This document shows positions 24,325-32,317 of a stretch of DNA of 38,049 nt, one piece after another. Source of the DNA: Actinomycetospora cinnamomea (lineage in GTDB: Bacteria > Actinomycetota > Actinomycetes > Mycobacteriales > Pseudonocardiaceae); assembly GCF_003096675.1 (NCBI RefSeq), contig NZ_QEKW01000032.1, positions 1 through 38,049 on the forward strand, in the 5' to 3' direction. A model generated the notes under the pieces. That model saw only the letters and a list, made by a program, of their open reading frames with translations, did not search any database and had not been told where the DNA came from. The translations under genes were made by a program, and so were the position numbers. Position 1 is the first letter of the stretch, and each line of letters begins with the position of its first letter.

Positions 24325-27300
24325 GTGCTGCTGCTGCTGTCGACGTCCGACACCGACCTCCGCTCGGCGCGCGCCAGCGCACCGGGACAGGAGGGGGCCT
24401 GGCGGTGGGCCAACCCGGCGCGGGTGGCCGTCGACGAGCTCGAGGTGCTGCTCGACGGCGTCGACCTCGTCGTCGTGCGCCTGCTCGGCGGGCGTCAGGC
24501 GTGGGAGGACGGACTCGACGCGCTGCTCGCGCCGTCCCAGCCGCGCCCCGTCGTCGTCCTCGGCGGCGAGCAGAGCCCGGATGCGCAGCTCATGGAGTCG
24601 TCGACGGTGCCGGTCGGTGTCGCGACCCAGGCGCACCTCTACCTCGCCCAGGGCGGCCCGGAGAACCTCGCGCAGCTGCACCACTTCCTCTCCGACACGG
24701 TCCTGCTCACCGGCCACGGCTTCGATCCACCGGCCGAGATGCCGAGTTGGGGACGCCTCGACGGCTGGGAGCACCCGGAGGCTGCAGCGAACGGGCTGTT
24801 CGCTGCTTCTAGCGCAACGAACAGCGCGTTCGCTGCGACCGACCACGCCCGCCCCCGCGTCGCGATCGTCTACTACCGCGCGCACCACATGGCCGGGAAC
24901 ACCGCGTTCGTCGACGCGCTGTGCCGCGCGGTGGTCGACGCCGGCGGGGTGCCCGAGCCCGTCTTCTGCTCCTCGCTGCGCAGCCCGGACGAGGAGCTGG
25001 TCGAGGTCCTCGCGCAGGCGGACGTGCTCGTCACCACCGTGCTGGCCGCCGGCGGCTCCAAGCCCGCGGCCGCCAGCGCCGGCGGCGACGACGAGAGCTG
25101 GGACACCGGGGCGCTCGCGGCGCTGGACGTCCCGATCCTGCAGGCGCTGTGCCTCACGCGGACCCGGGACGAGTGGCTCGACGACGACGACGGCGTGAGC
25201 CCGCTCGACGCGGCGAACCAGGTCGCCGTGCCGGAGTTCGACGGCCGGATCATCACCGTGCCGTTCAGCTTCAAGGAGACCGACGCCGACGGGCTCCCGG
25301 TCTACGTCGCCGACCCCGAACGGGCCGCGCGCGTCGCCGGGCTGGCGGTGTCGCACGCCCGCCTGCGCCACGTGCCCAACGCCGAGAAGCGGATCGCCCT
25401 GGTCCTGTCCGCGTACCCGACCAAGCACGCCCGCATCGGCAACGCGGTCGGTCTCGACACCCCGGCGTCGGTGGTCCGGCTGCTGGCGGCGATGAAGGAC
25501 CAGGGCTACCGGATCGGCGACGTGCCGGGCCTCGCCGAGCAGGACGGCGACCTGCTCATCCGCGCCCTGATCGACGCCGGCGGCTACGACCAGGACTGGC
25601 TGACCGAGGAGCAGCTCGCCGCCAACCCCGCGCGCGTGCCCGTCGACGAGTACACGCGCTGGTTCGCGACCCTGCCCGAGGACTTCCGCGCGGGCGTCGA
25701 GGAGCACTGGGGCGCCGCGCCCGGCTCGATGTTCATCCATGAGGGCGCCATCACCGTCGCCGCCCTCCGGCGCGACAACGTCGTCGTGATGATGCAGCCG
25801 CCGCGCGGGTTCGGCGAGAACCCGATCGCGATCTACCACGACCCCGACCTGCCGCCGAGCCACCACTACCTCGCCGCCTACCGCTGGCTGCAGGCGACCT
25901 ACGGGGCGCACGCGCTGGTGCACGTCGGCAAGCACGGCAACCTCGAGTGGCTGCCGGGCAAGACCGTCGCCAGCAGTGCCTCCTGCGCCCCCGACCCCAT
26001 CCTCGGTGACCTGCCGCTGGTCTACCCGTTCCTCGTCAACGACCCGGGCGAGGGCACGCAGGCCAAGCGACGGGCGCACGCGACACTCGTCGACCACCTC
26101 GTCCCGCCGATGGCCCGCGCCGAGTCGTACGGCGACCTCGCGCGCCTGGAGCAGCTGCTCGACGAGTACGCGTCGATCCAGGCCATGGACCCCGGAAAGA
26201 TCACCGCGATCCGTGGCCAGATCTGGCAGCTGATCCAGGCCGCCAAGCTCGACAGCGACCTGGGCGTCACCGACCAGCCCGACGACGAGCGCTTCGACGA
26301 TTTCGTCATGCACCTCGACGGCTGGCTCTGCGAGATCAAGGACGCGCAGATCCGCGACGGCCTGCACGTGCTCGGGCAGGCGCCGACGGGGCAGGAGCGC
26401 GTCGACATGGTGCTCGCGGTGCTGCGGGCGCGGCAGCTGTGGTCGGGCACGCAGTCGCTGCCCGGCCTGCGCGAGGCGCTCGGCCTGACCGAGAACGAGG
26501 CGCCGCGCGCGGAGGTCGACCGCGTCGAGGAGCTCGCGCACTCCCTGGTGCTCGGCATGGAGAAACGGGCCTGGGCCGTCGACGACGTCGCCGACGTCAC
26601 GCTCGAGGTGCTCGGCACCGAGCACGGCACCGTCACCGACATCCTGACCTTCGCCGCGACCGAGGTCGTGCCCCGGCTCGACGGCACCACCGCCGAGATC
26701 ACCGGCGTCCTGCACGCCCTCGACGGCGGGCACGTGAAGGCCGGGCCCAGCGGTTCGCCGCTGCGCGGGCTGGTCAACGTCCTGCCGACCGGGCGCAACT
26801 TCTACTCGATCGACCCGCGCGCGGTGCCGTCACGGCTGGCCTGGGAGACCGGGCAGATGCTCGCCGACTCCCTGCTCGAGCGGTACCGCGCCGACCACGA
26901 CGGCGAGTGGCCCACGAGCGTCGGGCTGTCGCTGTGGGGCACCGCCGCGATGCGGACGTCGGGGGACGACGTGGCCGAGGCGCTCGCGCTCATGGGTGTG
27001 CGGCCGGTGTGGGACGAGGCGTCGCGGCGGGTGACGGGGCTCGAGGTCGTGCCGACCGAGGAGCTCGGCCGCCCCCGCGTCGACGTGGTGCTGCGCATCT
27101 CCGGGTTCTTCCGTGACGCGTTCCCGCACGTCGTGGCGACGATGGACGACGCGGTACAGATGATCGCCGCGCTGGACGAGCCCGACGAGGACAACTTCGT
27201 CGCGGCGCACGCCCGGGCCGACGCGGCGTCGGGCGCGAGCTGGACCGCCGCGACGACGAGAATCTTCGGCTCGCCCCCCGGCGCGTACGGGGCGGGGCTG

Positions 27301-27975
27301 CTTCAGGCCATGGACTCGCGCGAGTGGCGCGGCGACGCCGACCTCGCGGAGATCTACACGACCTGGGGCGGGCACGCCTACGGGCGCGGGCGGCAGGGCG
27401 AGTCGGCGGTCGACGAGATGCGCGCGGCGTACCGGCGGATCGCGGTGGCGGCGAAGAACATCGACACCCGCGAGCACGACATCGCCGACTCCGACGACTA
27501 CTACCAGTACCACGGCGGCATGATCGCGACGGTCCGCGCGCTCACCGGGGCGGCGCCGGCGGCGTACGTCGGCGACTCGACGCGTCCGGAGAACGTGCGG
27601 ACGCGCTCGCTGATCGAGGAGACCGCGCGCGTCTTCCGCAGCCGCGTCGTCAACCCGCGCTGGATGGCCGCGATGCGCCGTCACGGCTACAAGGGCGCGT
27701 TCGAGATGGCGGCGACCGTCGACTACCTCTTCGGCTGGGACGCGACCGCGGGCACGGTCAGCGACTGGATGTACGGCTCGCTGACCGAGAACTACGTCCT
27801 CGACCCGGAGAACCGCGCGTTCCTGCGCGAGGCCAACCCGTGGGCGCTGCACGGGATGGCCGAGCGCCTGCTCGAGGCCGTCGACCGCGGGCTGTGGGAG
27901 TCCCCGGACCCGGCGATGGTCGACCAGCTCCGCGACGCCTTCCTCGAGGCCGAGGGCGATGCCGAGGGTGCCTGA
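24325..27975 (+). CDS. cobN: Cobaltochelatase subunit CobN, with tandem palindromic inserts
   Basis: 1216-residue large subunit of the ATP-dependent cobalt chelatase (CobNST type), related to BchH/ChlH. It inserts Co(II) into hydrogenobyrinic acid diamide together with AAA+ subunits, which are not encoded here. Recognisable segments include VAIVYYRAHHMAGNTAFVDALC, ALVHVGKHGNLEWLPGK, LPTGRNFYSIDPRAVPS, and NIDTREHDIADSDDYYQYHGGM near the C-terminus. GTG 24325 (VLLLLSTSDTD) is chosen because GGGAG lies 5 bases upstream and CobN proteins begin with this strand. ATG 24256 would be 23 residues longer but has no Shine-Dalgarno and overlaps operator site 2. Residues about 153-172 come from two tandem palindromes and read A-A-N-G-L-F-A-A-S-S / A-T-N-S-A-F-A-A-T-D. 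Confidence 0.95.
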   Translation: MLLLLSTSDTDLRSARASAPGQEGAWRWANPARVAVDELEVLLDGVDLVVVRLLGGRQAWEDGLDALLAPSQPRPVVVLGGEQSPDAQLMESSTVPVGVATQAHLYLAQGGPENLAQLHHFLSDTVLLTGHGFDPPAEMPSWGRLDGWEHPEAAANGLFAASSATNSAFAATDHARPRVAIVYYRAHHMAGNTAFVDALCRAVVDAGGVPEPVFCSSLRSPDEELVEVLAQADVLVTTVLAAGGSKPAAASAGGDDESWDTGALAALDVPILQALCLTRTRDEWLDDDDGVSPLDAANQVAVPEFDGRIITVPFSFKETDADGLPVYVADPERAARVAGLAVSHARLRHVPNAEKRIALVLSAYPTKHARIGNAVGLDTPASVVRLLAAMKDQGYRIGDVPGLAEQDGDLLIRALIDAGGYDQDWLTEEQLAANPARVPVDEYTRWFATLPEDFRAGVEEHWGAAPGSMFIHEGAITVAALRRDNVVVMMQPPRGFGENPIAIYHDPDLPPSHHYLAAYRWLQATYGAHALVHVGKHGNLEWLPGKTVASSASCAPDPILGDLPLVYPFLVNDPGEGTQAKRRAHATLVDHLVPPMARAESYGDLARLEQLLDEYASIQAMDPGKITAIRGQIWQLIQAAKLDSDLGVTDQPDDERFDDFVMHLDGWLCEIKDAQIRDGLHVLGQAPTGQERVDMVLAVLRARQLWSGTQSLPGLREALGLTENEAPRAEVDRVEELAHSLVLGMEKRAWAVDDVADVTLEVLGTEHGTVTDILTFAATEVVPRLDGTTAEITGVLHALDGGHVKAGPSGSPLRGLVNVLPTGRNFYSIDPRAVPSRLAWETGQMLADSLLERYRADHDGEWPTSVGLSLWGTAAMRTSGDDVAEALALMGVRPVWDEASRRVTGLEVVPTEELGRPRVDVVLRISGFFRDAFPHVVATMDDAVQMIAALDEPDEDNFVAAHARADAASGASWTAATTRIFGSPPGAYGAGLLQAMDSREWRGDADLAEIYTTWGGHAYGRGRQGESAVDEMRAAYRRIAVAAKNIDTREHDIADSDDYYQYHGGMIATVRALTGAAPAAYVGDSTRPENVRTRSLIEETARVFRSRVVNPRWMAAMRRHGYKGAFEMAATVDYLFGWDATAGTVSDWMYGSLTENYVLDPENRAFLREANPWALHGMAERLLEAVDRGLWESPDPAMVDQLRDAFLEAEGDAEGA
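24784..24836 (+). repeat. Two tandem 23-bp palindromes inside cobN
   Basis: Copy 1 (24784-24806) is GCAGCGAAC-GGGCT-GTTCGCTGC, perfect 9-bp arms; copy 2 (24814-24836) is GCAACGAAC-AGCGC-GTTCGCTGC, one arm mismatch. Their starts are 30 bp apart, so the frame is kept and a 10-residue repeat is coded. The two copies are also inverted complements of each other at 21 of 23 positions, so the whole can form one long hairpin. Confidence 0.9.
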
Positions 27976-28014
27976 CGGCACGTGAGCGCACATCGTCGGA
28001 CAACCGCAAGGTTG

Positions 28015-28032
28015 GTCACACGGAGGTGTGAC
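28015..28032. promoter_or_regulatory. Inverted repeat upstream of the SLC13 transporter gene
   Basis: GTCACAC (28015-28021), GGAG, GTGTGAC (28026-28032): perfect 7-bp arms in the 108-bp gap between cobN and the transporter gene, 51 bp before its ATG. It may be an operator; no terminator-like T-run is seen. The rest of the gap holds no gene. Confidence 0.45.
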
Positions 28033-28083
28033 ACCGCGGCCCTACGGTGACGGTCCACACAGGACGCATCACGGGGGGTGCCG

Positions 28084-29682
28084 ATGAGCGACCGGACCGC
28101 GCGCCACGACACCGGGCAGGAGACGACCGGGGCGGGCGGCGAGGAGGTCGACGAGCGCTACCGCTCCCCGGGTCTGCAGACCGACCCGGAGCCGCCGGGC
28201 ACCGTCCGCCGGCACCGGATCGGGCTGGTCGTGGGCCTGGCCGCGGCCGTGCTGGTGTACCTCCTGCTGCCGGGCAGCCTGGCGTCCGAGGCCCGGCTCA
28301 CCGCCGCGGTCGCGGTGCTCATGGGCATCTGGTGGATGACCGAGGCCATCCCGATCCCGGCCACCGCCCTGCTGCCGCTCGTGCTCTTCCCGGTGCTCGC
28401 CGAGCCCAGCGTCAGCGACGTCGGGGCGTCCTACGGCGACGACATCATCTTCCTGTTCATGGGCGGCTTCCTGCTGGCCCTGGCCATGCAGCGCTGGAAT
28501 CTGCACCGGCGCATCGCCCTGGTGACGATCCGGGCGATGGGGACCAACCCCACGATGCTCATCGCCGGGTTCATGGTGGCGACCGGCTTCCTGAGCATGT
28601 GGGTCTCCAACACCGCGACCTCGGTGATGATGCTGCCGATCGGGGTCTCGGTGCTGCTGCTCGTGCTCGACCCGGCCACCACCGCCGCCGCGGGCGGGGA
28701 CGACACGGTGTCCGACGACGAGGACGCGCGCCGCACCGTCGTGCGTTCGACGTTCGGCACCGCGCTGATGCTCGGCATCGCCTACGCCGCCTCCATCGGC
28801 TCGTTGGCGACGATCATCGGCACCCCGCCCAACACGCTGCTGGTCGGCTACCTGGAGACCCAGGGCATCCAGATCGGGTTCGGGCAGTGGATGCTCGTGG
28901 GCCTGCCGCTGGCCGTGGTGTTCCTGGTCATCGCCTGGTTCGTGCTCACGCGCGTGCTGTTCAAGCCCGAGATCGACCGCATCCCCGGCGGGCGGGAGTT
29001 GATCGACGGCGAGCTCCGGAAGCTGGGCCCGCCCTCGAGCGGGGAGAAGCGGGTCCTCGCCGCGTTCGTGCTGGCCGCGCTGAGCTGGGTGACGATCCCG
29101 TTGATCTGGGAGGACCCGGCGATCAGCGACGCGGGCATCGCGATGACCGTCGGCGTGCTGCTGTTCCTCGCCCCGGCCGGCGCCGCCCGCGGGGTGCGGC
29201 TGCTCGACTGGGACAGCGCGCTGAAGCTGCCCTGGGGCGTGCTCCTGCTGTTCGGCGGCGGGCTCGCGCTCTCCGAGCAGTTCGACTCCAGCGGGCTCTC
29301 GCAGTGGATCGGCGAGCAGGCCGCGGCGCTCGGCTTCGTCCCGACGGTGCTGTTCGTGCTCCTGCTCGTGGCCGGGGTGCTGCTGCTGACCGAGCTGACC
29401 AGCAACACGGCGACGGCGGCGACATTCCTGCCGCTCGTCGGCGGCGTCGCGATGGGCGTCGGCACGCCCGTGCTGCTGCTGACGGCTCCCGTGGCGCTGG
29501 CGGCCACCTGCGCGTTCATGCTGCCGGTCGCCACGCCGCCCAACGCGATCGCCTACGGCTCCGGCTACGTGACGATCGGCCAGATGATCCGCGGCGGCAT
29601 CTGGCTCAACCTCGTCGCGATCGTGCTCATCACCCTCACCGCGATGACCCTGCTCGTCTGGGTCTTCGGCATCACCTACTGA
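28084..29682 (+). CDS. DASS/SLC13-family anion (di/tricarboxylate:Na+) transporter
   Basis: 532-residue membrane protein of the divalent anion:sodium symporter family. Two inverted-repeat halves each carry the SNT motif: VSNTATSVMMLPI (about residue 177) and TSNTATAATFLPL (about residue 439), which form the Na+ and anion sites. WWMTEAIPIPATALLPLV and the C-terminal PPNAIAYGSGY are further DASS signatures. ATG 28084 has GGGGGGT upstream; GTG 28078 is an alternative. The N-terminal 45 residues are hydrophilic and variable. The substrate could be dicarboxylate, citrate or sulfate; I cannot decide between them. Probably monocistronic; the MerR gene converges 22 bp after its stop. Confidence 0.92.
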   Translation: MSDRTARHDTGQETTGAGGEEVDERYRSPGLQTDPEPPGTVRRHRIGLVVGLAAAVLVYLLLPGSLASEARLTAAVAVLMGIWWMTEAIPIPATALLPLVLFPVLAEPSVSDVGASYGDDIIFLFMGGFLLALAMQRWNLHRRIALVTIRAMGTNPTMLIAGFMVATGFLSMWVSNTATSVMMLPIGVSVLLLVLDPATTAAAGGDDTVSDDEDARRTVVRSTFGTALMLGIAYAASIGSLATIIGTPPNTLLVGYLETQGIQIGFGQWMLVGLPLAVVFLVIAWFVLTRVLFKPEIDRIPGGRELIDGELRKLGPPSSGEKRVLAAFVLAALSWVTIPLIWEDPAISDAGIAMTVGVLLFLAPAGAARGVRLLDWDSALKLPWGVLLLFGGGLALSEQFDSSGLSQWIGEQAAALGFVPTVLFVLLLVAGVLLLTELTSNTATAATFLPLVGGVAMGVGTPVLLLTAPVALAATCAFMLPVATPPNAIAYGSGYVTIGQMIRGGIWLNLVAIVLITLTAMTLLVWVFGITY

Positions 29683-29704
29683 CGGGGGTGCGCTGCGCGC
29701 TGGG

Positions 29705-30157
29705 TCACGTGCCGCAGGCACCGCCGTACGTGGTGATCTTGTAGTCGACGACCGCGAGCGCGGCCTGCAGGTCGGCCAGGCGGTGCAGGATGTCCGCGCG
29801 GTGCGCCTCGAGCAGGGCGAGGCGCTCCGGCTCGGTGCCCGGCCCCTGCTTCACCAGCTCCACGTAGCGGGCGATGGCCGCGATCGGCATGTCGGAGTCG
29901 CGGAGCCGGGTGATGAACACGACGCGCCCGAGCGCCTCGCGGTCGTAGACCCGGCGCCCCGCGGCGTCCCGCGGCACCTCGACCAGCCCGATCCGCTCGT
30001 AGTACCGCAACGTGTGGGCGGTGACGCCGGTGAGCGCGGCGACGTCGGCGATGGCGAGGTGCTCGGGCAGGTCGAGGTCCTGCACGAGGGCCACGGTGAG
30101 CGGGGGCAGCTCACCCTGCGTCGTCTCGATGAGGTCCCGCAGCCGCTCGGTCGTCAC
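29705..30157 (-). CDS. MerR-family transcriptional regulator
   Basis: 150-residue MerR regulator. The winged HTH spans IADVAALTGVTAHTLRYYERIGLVEV, the wing is PRDAAGRRVYDREAL, and a long dimerisation helix follows (RLRDSDMPIAAIARYVELV to RLADLQAALAVVDYKI). There is a 35-residue N-terminal extension before the HTH. The C-terminal Y-G-G-A-C-G-T has one Cys, so heavy-metal sensing is not indicated. GTG 30157 is chosen because GAGG lies 7 bases upstream; GTG 30163 is two codons earlier. It is divergent from the ECF41 sigma gene and its promoter has the MerR 19-bp spacer. Confidence 0.9.
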   Translation of the reverse strand: MTTERLRDLIETTQGELPPLTVALVQDLDLPEHLAIADVAALTGVTAHTLRYYERIGLVEVPRDAAGRRVYDREALGRVVFITRLRDSDMPIAAIARYVELVKQGPGTEPERLALLEAHRADILHRLADLQAALAVVDYKITTYGGACGT

Positions 30158-30169
30158 GCTCACACCTCG

Positions 30170-30200
30170 ACCGTAGGACTTCGAGCGCACTCGAACACAA
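30170..30200 (-). promoter_or_regulatory. MerR-type promoter with a 19-bp spacer and dyad (merR autoregulation)
   Basis: On the minus strand TTGTGT (30200-30195) and TACGGT (30175-30170) are 19 bp apart, the over-long spacing that MerR proteins correct by twisting DNA. The dyad TTCGAG-CGCA-CTCGAA (30180-30195) lies in the spacer. It drives merR and also sits 21-36 bp before the ECF41 start, so one regulator could act on both. Confidence 0.75.
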
Positions 30201-30215
30201 GGGCAGGATGCGACC

Positions 30216-31136
30216 GTGACGAGCGCCGCCACCGAGACGTTCACCGCCGAGCGTCCCCGCCTGTTCGGCCTGGCCTACCGGATGCTGGGGTCCGCGCACG
30301 ACGCCGAGGACGTGGTGCAGGACGCGTGGCTGCGCTGGTCGGGCCACGAGCAGGGCGTCGACAACCCCGCGGCCTGGCTGACCACCGTCGTCACGCGGCT
30401 CTGCCTCAACCGCCTCGACTCCGCCCGCGCGCGCCGCGAGACCTACGTCGGGCCCTGGCTGCCCGAACCGATCCTCACCACCGACCCGGCCACGGGCCCG
30501 GCCGCCACCGTCGAGGAACGGGAGTCGGTCTCGCTCGCCCTGCTGACCACGCTCGAGCGACTGACGCCCCCCGAGCGCGCGGTCTACGTGCTGCGCGAGG
30601 CCTTCGGGCACAGCCACGCCGAGGTCGCCGCCGTCCTCGACGTCACCGAGGCGGGCTCGCGCCAGCTGCACACCCGGGCCCGGCGCCACCTCGCAGCGGT
30701 ACCGAACGGGGTCCCGACGACCCCGCCCACCGACCCCGCCGACGTCGGCCCGCTGCTCGCCCGGTTCGTCGCCGCGGCCCGCGACGGCGACGTCGCCGGC
30801 CTCGAGGCTCTCCTGGCCGCCGACGTCACCGTGTGGTCCGACGGCGGCGGCAAGGTCAGCGCGGCGCGGCGCCCCGTGCGCGGCCGTGACGCCGTCGCCC
30901 GCTTCCTCGTCGGTGTCCTCGGGCCGCGACGCCCGCGGCGGACAGGCGCGCGAGCGGAGATCAATGGCGCGCCGGCGGTGCTCGCGTTCGTCGACGGCGT
31001 GCTGGACGGGGTCATGACGATCGAGCCCGCCGGCGGGCAGGTCGGGACGGTGCGGATCCTCCGCAACCCCGAGAAGCTCGCGTTCCTCGCCGCGCAGCTG
31101 TCACGTTCGGCGGGGCTGCCCGGTCGACCTTCCTGA
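30216..31136 (+). CDS. ECF41-type RNA polymerase sigma factor with SnoaL-like C-terminus
   Basis: 306-residue extracytoplasmic-function sigma factor of the SigJ/ECF41 type. Region sigma2 (RLFGLAYRMLGSAHDAEDVVQDAWLRW) and sigma4 (ERLTPPERAVYVLREAFGHSHAEVAAVLDV) are joined by a linker containing the WLPEP motif, and the C-terminal ~120 residues form the NTF2/SnoaL-like domain that modulates activity in place of an anti-sigma factor (region with DGGGK present). GTG 30216 is preceded by AGGA. It is followed by an NAD-dependent epimerase-like gene, the usual ECF41 partner (carboxymuconolactone decarboxylase, oxidoreductase or epimerase). Its neighbour on the other strand is a MerR gene. Confidence 0.93.
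   Translation: MTSAATETFTAERPRLFGLAYRMLGSAHDAEDVVQDAWLRWSGHEQGVDNPAAWLTTVVTRLCLNRLDSARARRETYVGPWLPEPILTTDPATGPAATVEERESVSLALLTTLERLTPPERAVYVLREAFGHSHAEVAAVLDVTEAGSRQLHTRARRHLAAVPNGVPTTPPTDPADVGPLLARFVAAARDGDVAGLEALLAADVTVWSDGGGKVSAARRPVRGRDAVARFLVGVLGPRRPRRTGARAEINGAPAVLAFVDGVLDGVMTIEPAGGQVGTVRILRNPEKLAFLAAQLSRSAGLPGRPS
31099..31125 (+). promoter_or_regulatory. Candidate ECF41-dependent promoter before the epimerase-like gene
   Basis: TGTCAC (31099-31104), 16 bases, CGGTC (31121-31125) approximates the ECF41 consensus, which I recall as TGTCACA with a CGTC -10 element about 16 bp away. It lies at the end of the sigma gene and about 50 bp before the next ATG. The -10 match is imperfect, so this is tentative. 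Confidence 0.35.
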
Positions 31137-31175
31137 GCGGGCGCCGGCCGGGCGCCCGGAGACCGGGAGGACGTC

Positions 31176-31910
31176 ATGACCGTGCTGGTGACCGGGGGGA
31201 CGGGGACGCTGGGGCGCGCGCTCGTCCCGCTGCTCGACGAGCCGCGGGTGCTGAGCCGCCGGGAGGGACCGGGGCGGGTGGTCGGCGACCTCGAGACCGG
31301 CGAGGGCCTCGACGCCGCCCTGGCAGGGATCGACACCGTCGTGCACCTGGCCAGCCGCCCGAAGGGTGACGCCTCGGGCACCGCGCGGCTCGTCGACGCC
31401 GCGCGGCGGACCGGCGTGGGGCAGCTCGTGCACATCTCGATCGTCGGCGCCGACCGCATCCCGCTGCCCTACTACCGCGAGAAGGTGTGCAGCGAGCAGC
31501 TCGTCGAGGGCTCGGGGCTGCCGTGGACGATCCTGCGCGCGACGCAGTTCCACGACCTGCTCGCGATGCTCTTCGCCGCCACCGCCCGCGTCGGCGTCCT
31601 GCCCGTGCTGGCCGGCGCGTCGTTCCAGCCGATCGCCGTGAGCGACGTCGCCGCGCGCCTCGCCGCGCTGGTCGGCGCCCCGCCGGCGGGGCGGGCACCG
31701 GACATCGGCGGGCCCGAGGTGCGCGCGATGGACGACCTCGCGCGGACCTGGGCGCGCGCGACGGGCCGTCGGCGTCCGGTGCTGCCCCTGCGCGTGCCCG
31801 GCGCGATCGCCCGCGGCTTCCGCGACGGCGCGCACCTCACGCCCGAGCACGCCGAGGGCGTCGTCACCTTCGAGCAGTACCTCGCGGCGCAGGCGGGGGC
31901 GCGGACGTGA
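31176..31910 (+). CDS. NAD(P)-binding epimerase/NmrA-like oxidoreductase (ECF41 partner)
   Basis: 244-residue extended or atypical SDR: VLVTGGTGTLGRALVPLL is the dinucleotide-binding motif, IDTVVHLASRPKGDASGT and LVHISIVGADRIPLPYYREKVCSEQL (Y-x-x-x-K) follow, and LPWTILRATQFHDL closes the core. Such proteins are the conserved partner of ECF41 sigma factors, thought to act on small redox metabolites. ATG 31176 has GGGAGGAC upstream. It overlaps the next gene by GTGA. The physiological substrate is unknown. Confidence 0.9.
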   Translation: MTVLVTGGTGTLGRALVPLLDEPRVLSRREGPGRVVGDLETGEGLDAALAGIDTVVHLASRPKGDASGTARLVDAARRTGVGQLVHISIVGADRIPLPYYREKVCSEQLVEGSGLPWTILRATQFHDLLAMLFAATARVGVLPVLAGASFQPIAVSDVAARLAALVGAPPAGRAPDIGGPEVRAMDDLARTWARATGRRRPVLPLRVPGAIARGFRDGAHLTPEHAEGVVTFEQYLAAQAGART

Positions 31911-32317
31911 GGGTGCTGCTCGGCGTCCTCGCCGCGTTCCAGTTCGTGGTCGGGTTCTGGGCGCTGCTGTGGCCGCAGGGCTTCTACGACGCCTTCCCGT
32001 ACGGCGGCACGCCCTGGGTCGCGCTGCTCCCGCCGTACAACGAGCACCTCGTCCGCGACCACGGCGCCGGCACGCTCGCGCTCGGCGTCGTCCTGGCGTT
32101 CGCGGCATGGTGGCCCGAGCGGCGCCTCGTGATCGCGGCGGTCGTGGCGTTCCTCGTGTTCGCCGTGCCCCACACGGTGTTCCACACCTTCCACCTCGCG
32201 CACTTCCCGCTGGTCGACGCGGTGCTGCAGCAGGCGGCGTTCGCGCTCGAGATCGTGCTGGCGGTGGCGGTGCTGGCGCTCCTCCCGCGGCAGCGGGTCA
32301 GGCCCGCGGAGCGGTGA
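31907..32317 (+). CDS. Small four-helix membrane protein of unknown function
   Basis: 136-residue membrane protein with about four hydrophobic helices (residues 1-20, 45-65, 70-90, 105-130). A conserved-looking loop FYDAFPYGGTPWVALLPPYNEHLVRDHGAGTLALG and a His-rich segment HTVFHTFHLAHFPLVD could bind metal or heme; it resembles the small DUF4345-like proteins found beside SDR genes in actinobacteria. GTG 31907 overlaps the stop of the epimerase-like gene, so it is the last gene of the ECF41 operon. Its 3' end overlaps the convergent tetR by 20 bp. Confidence 0.7.
   Translation: MRVLLGVLAAFQFVVGFWALLWPQGFYDAFPYGGTPWVALLPPYNEHLVRDHGAGTLALGVVLAFAAWWPERRLVIAAVVAFLVFAVPHTVFHTFHLAHFPLVDAVLQQAAFALEIVLAVAVLALLPRQRVRPAER

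Noticed and set aside
24205..26733. Long minus-strand open frame opposite cobN
   Set aside because: Same artefact of GC skew at the third codon position; no motif, no ribosome-binding site and cobN itself is unambiguous.
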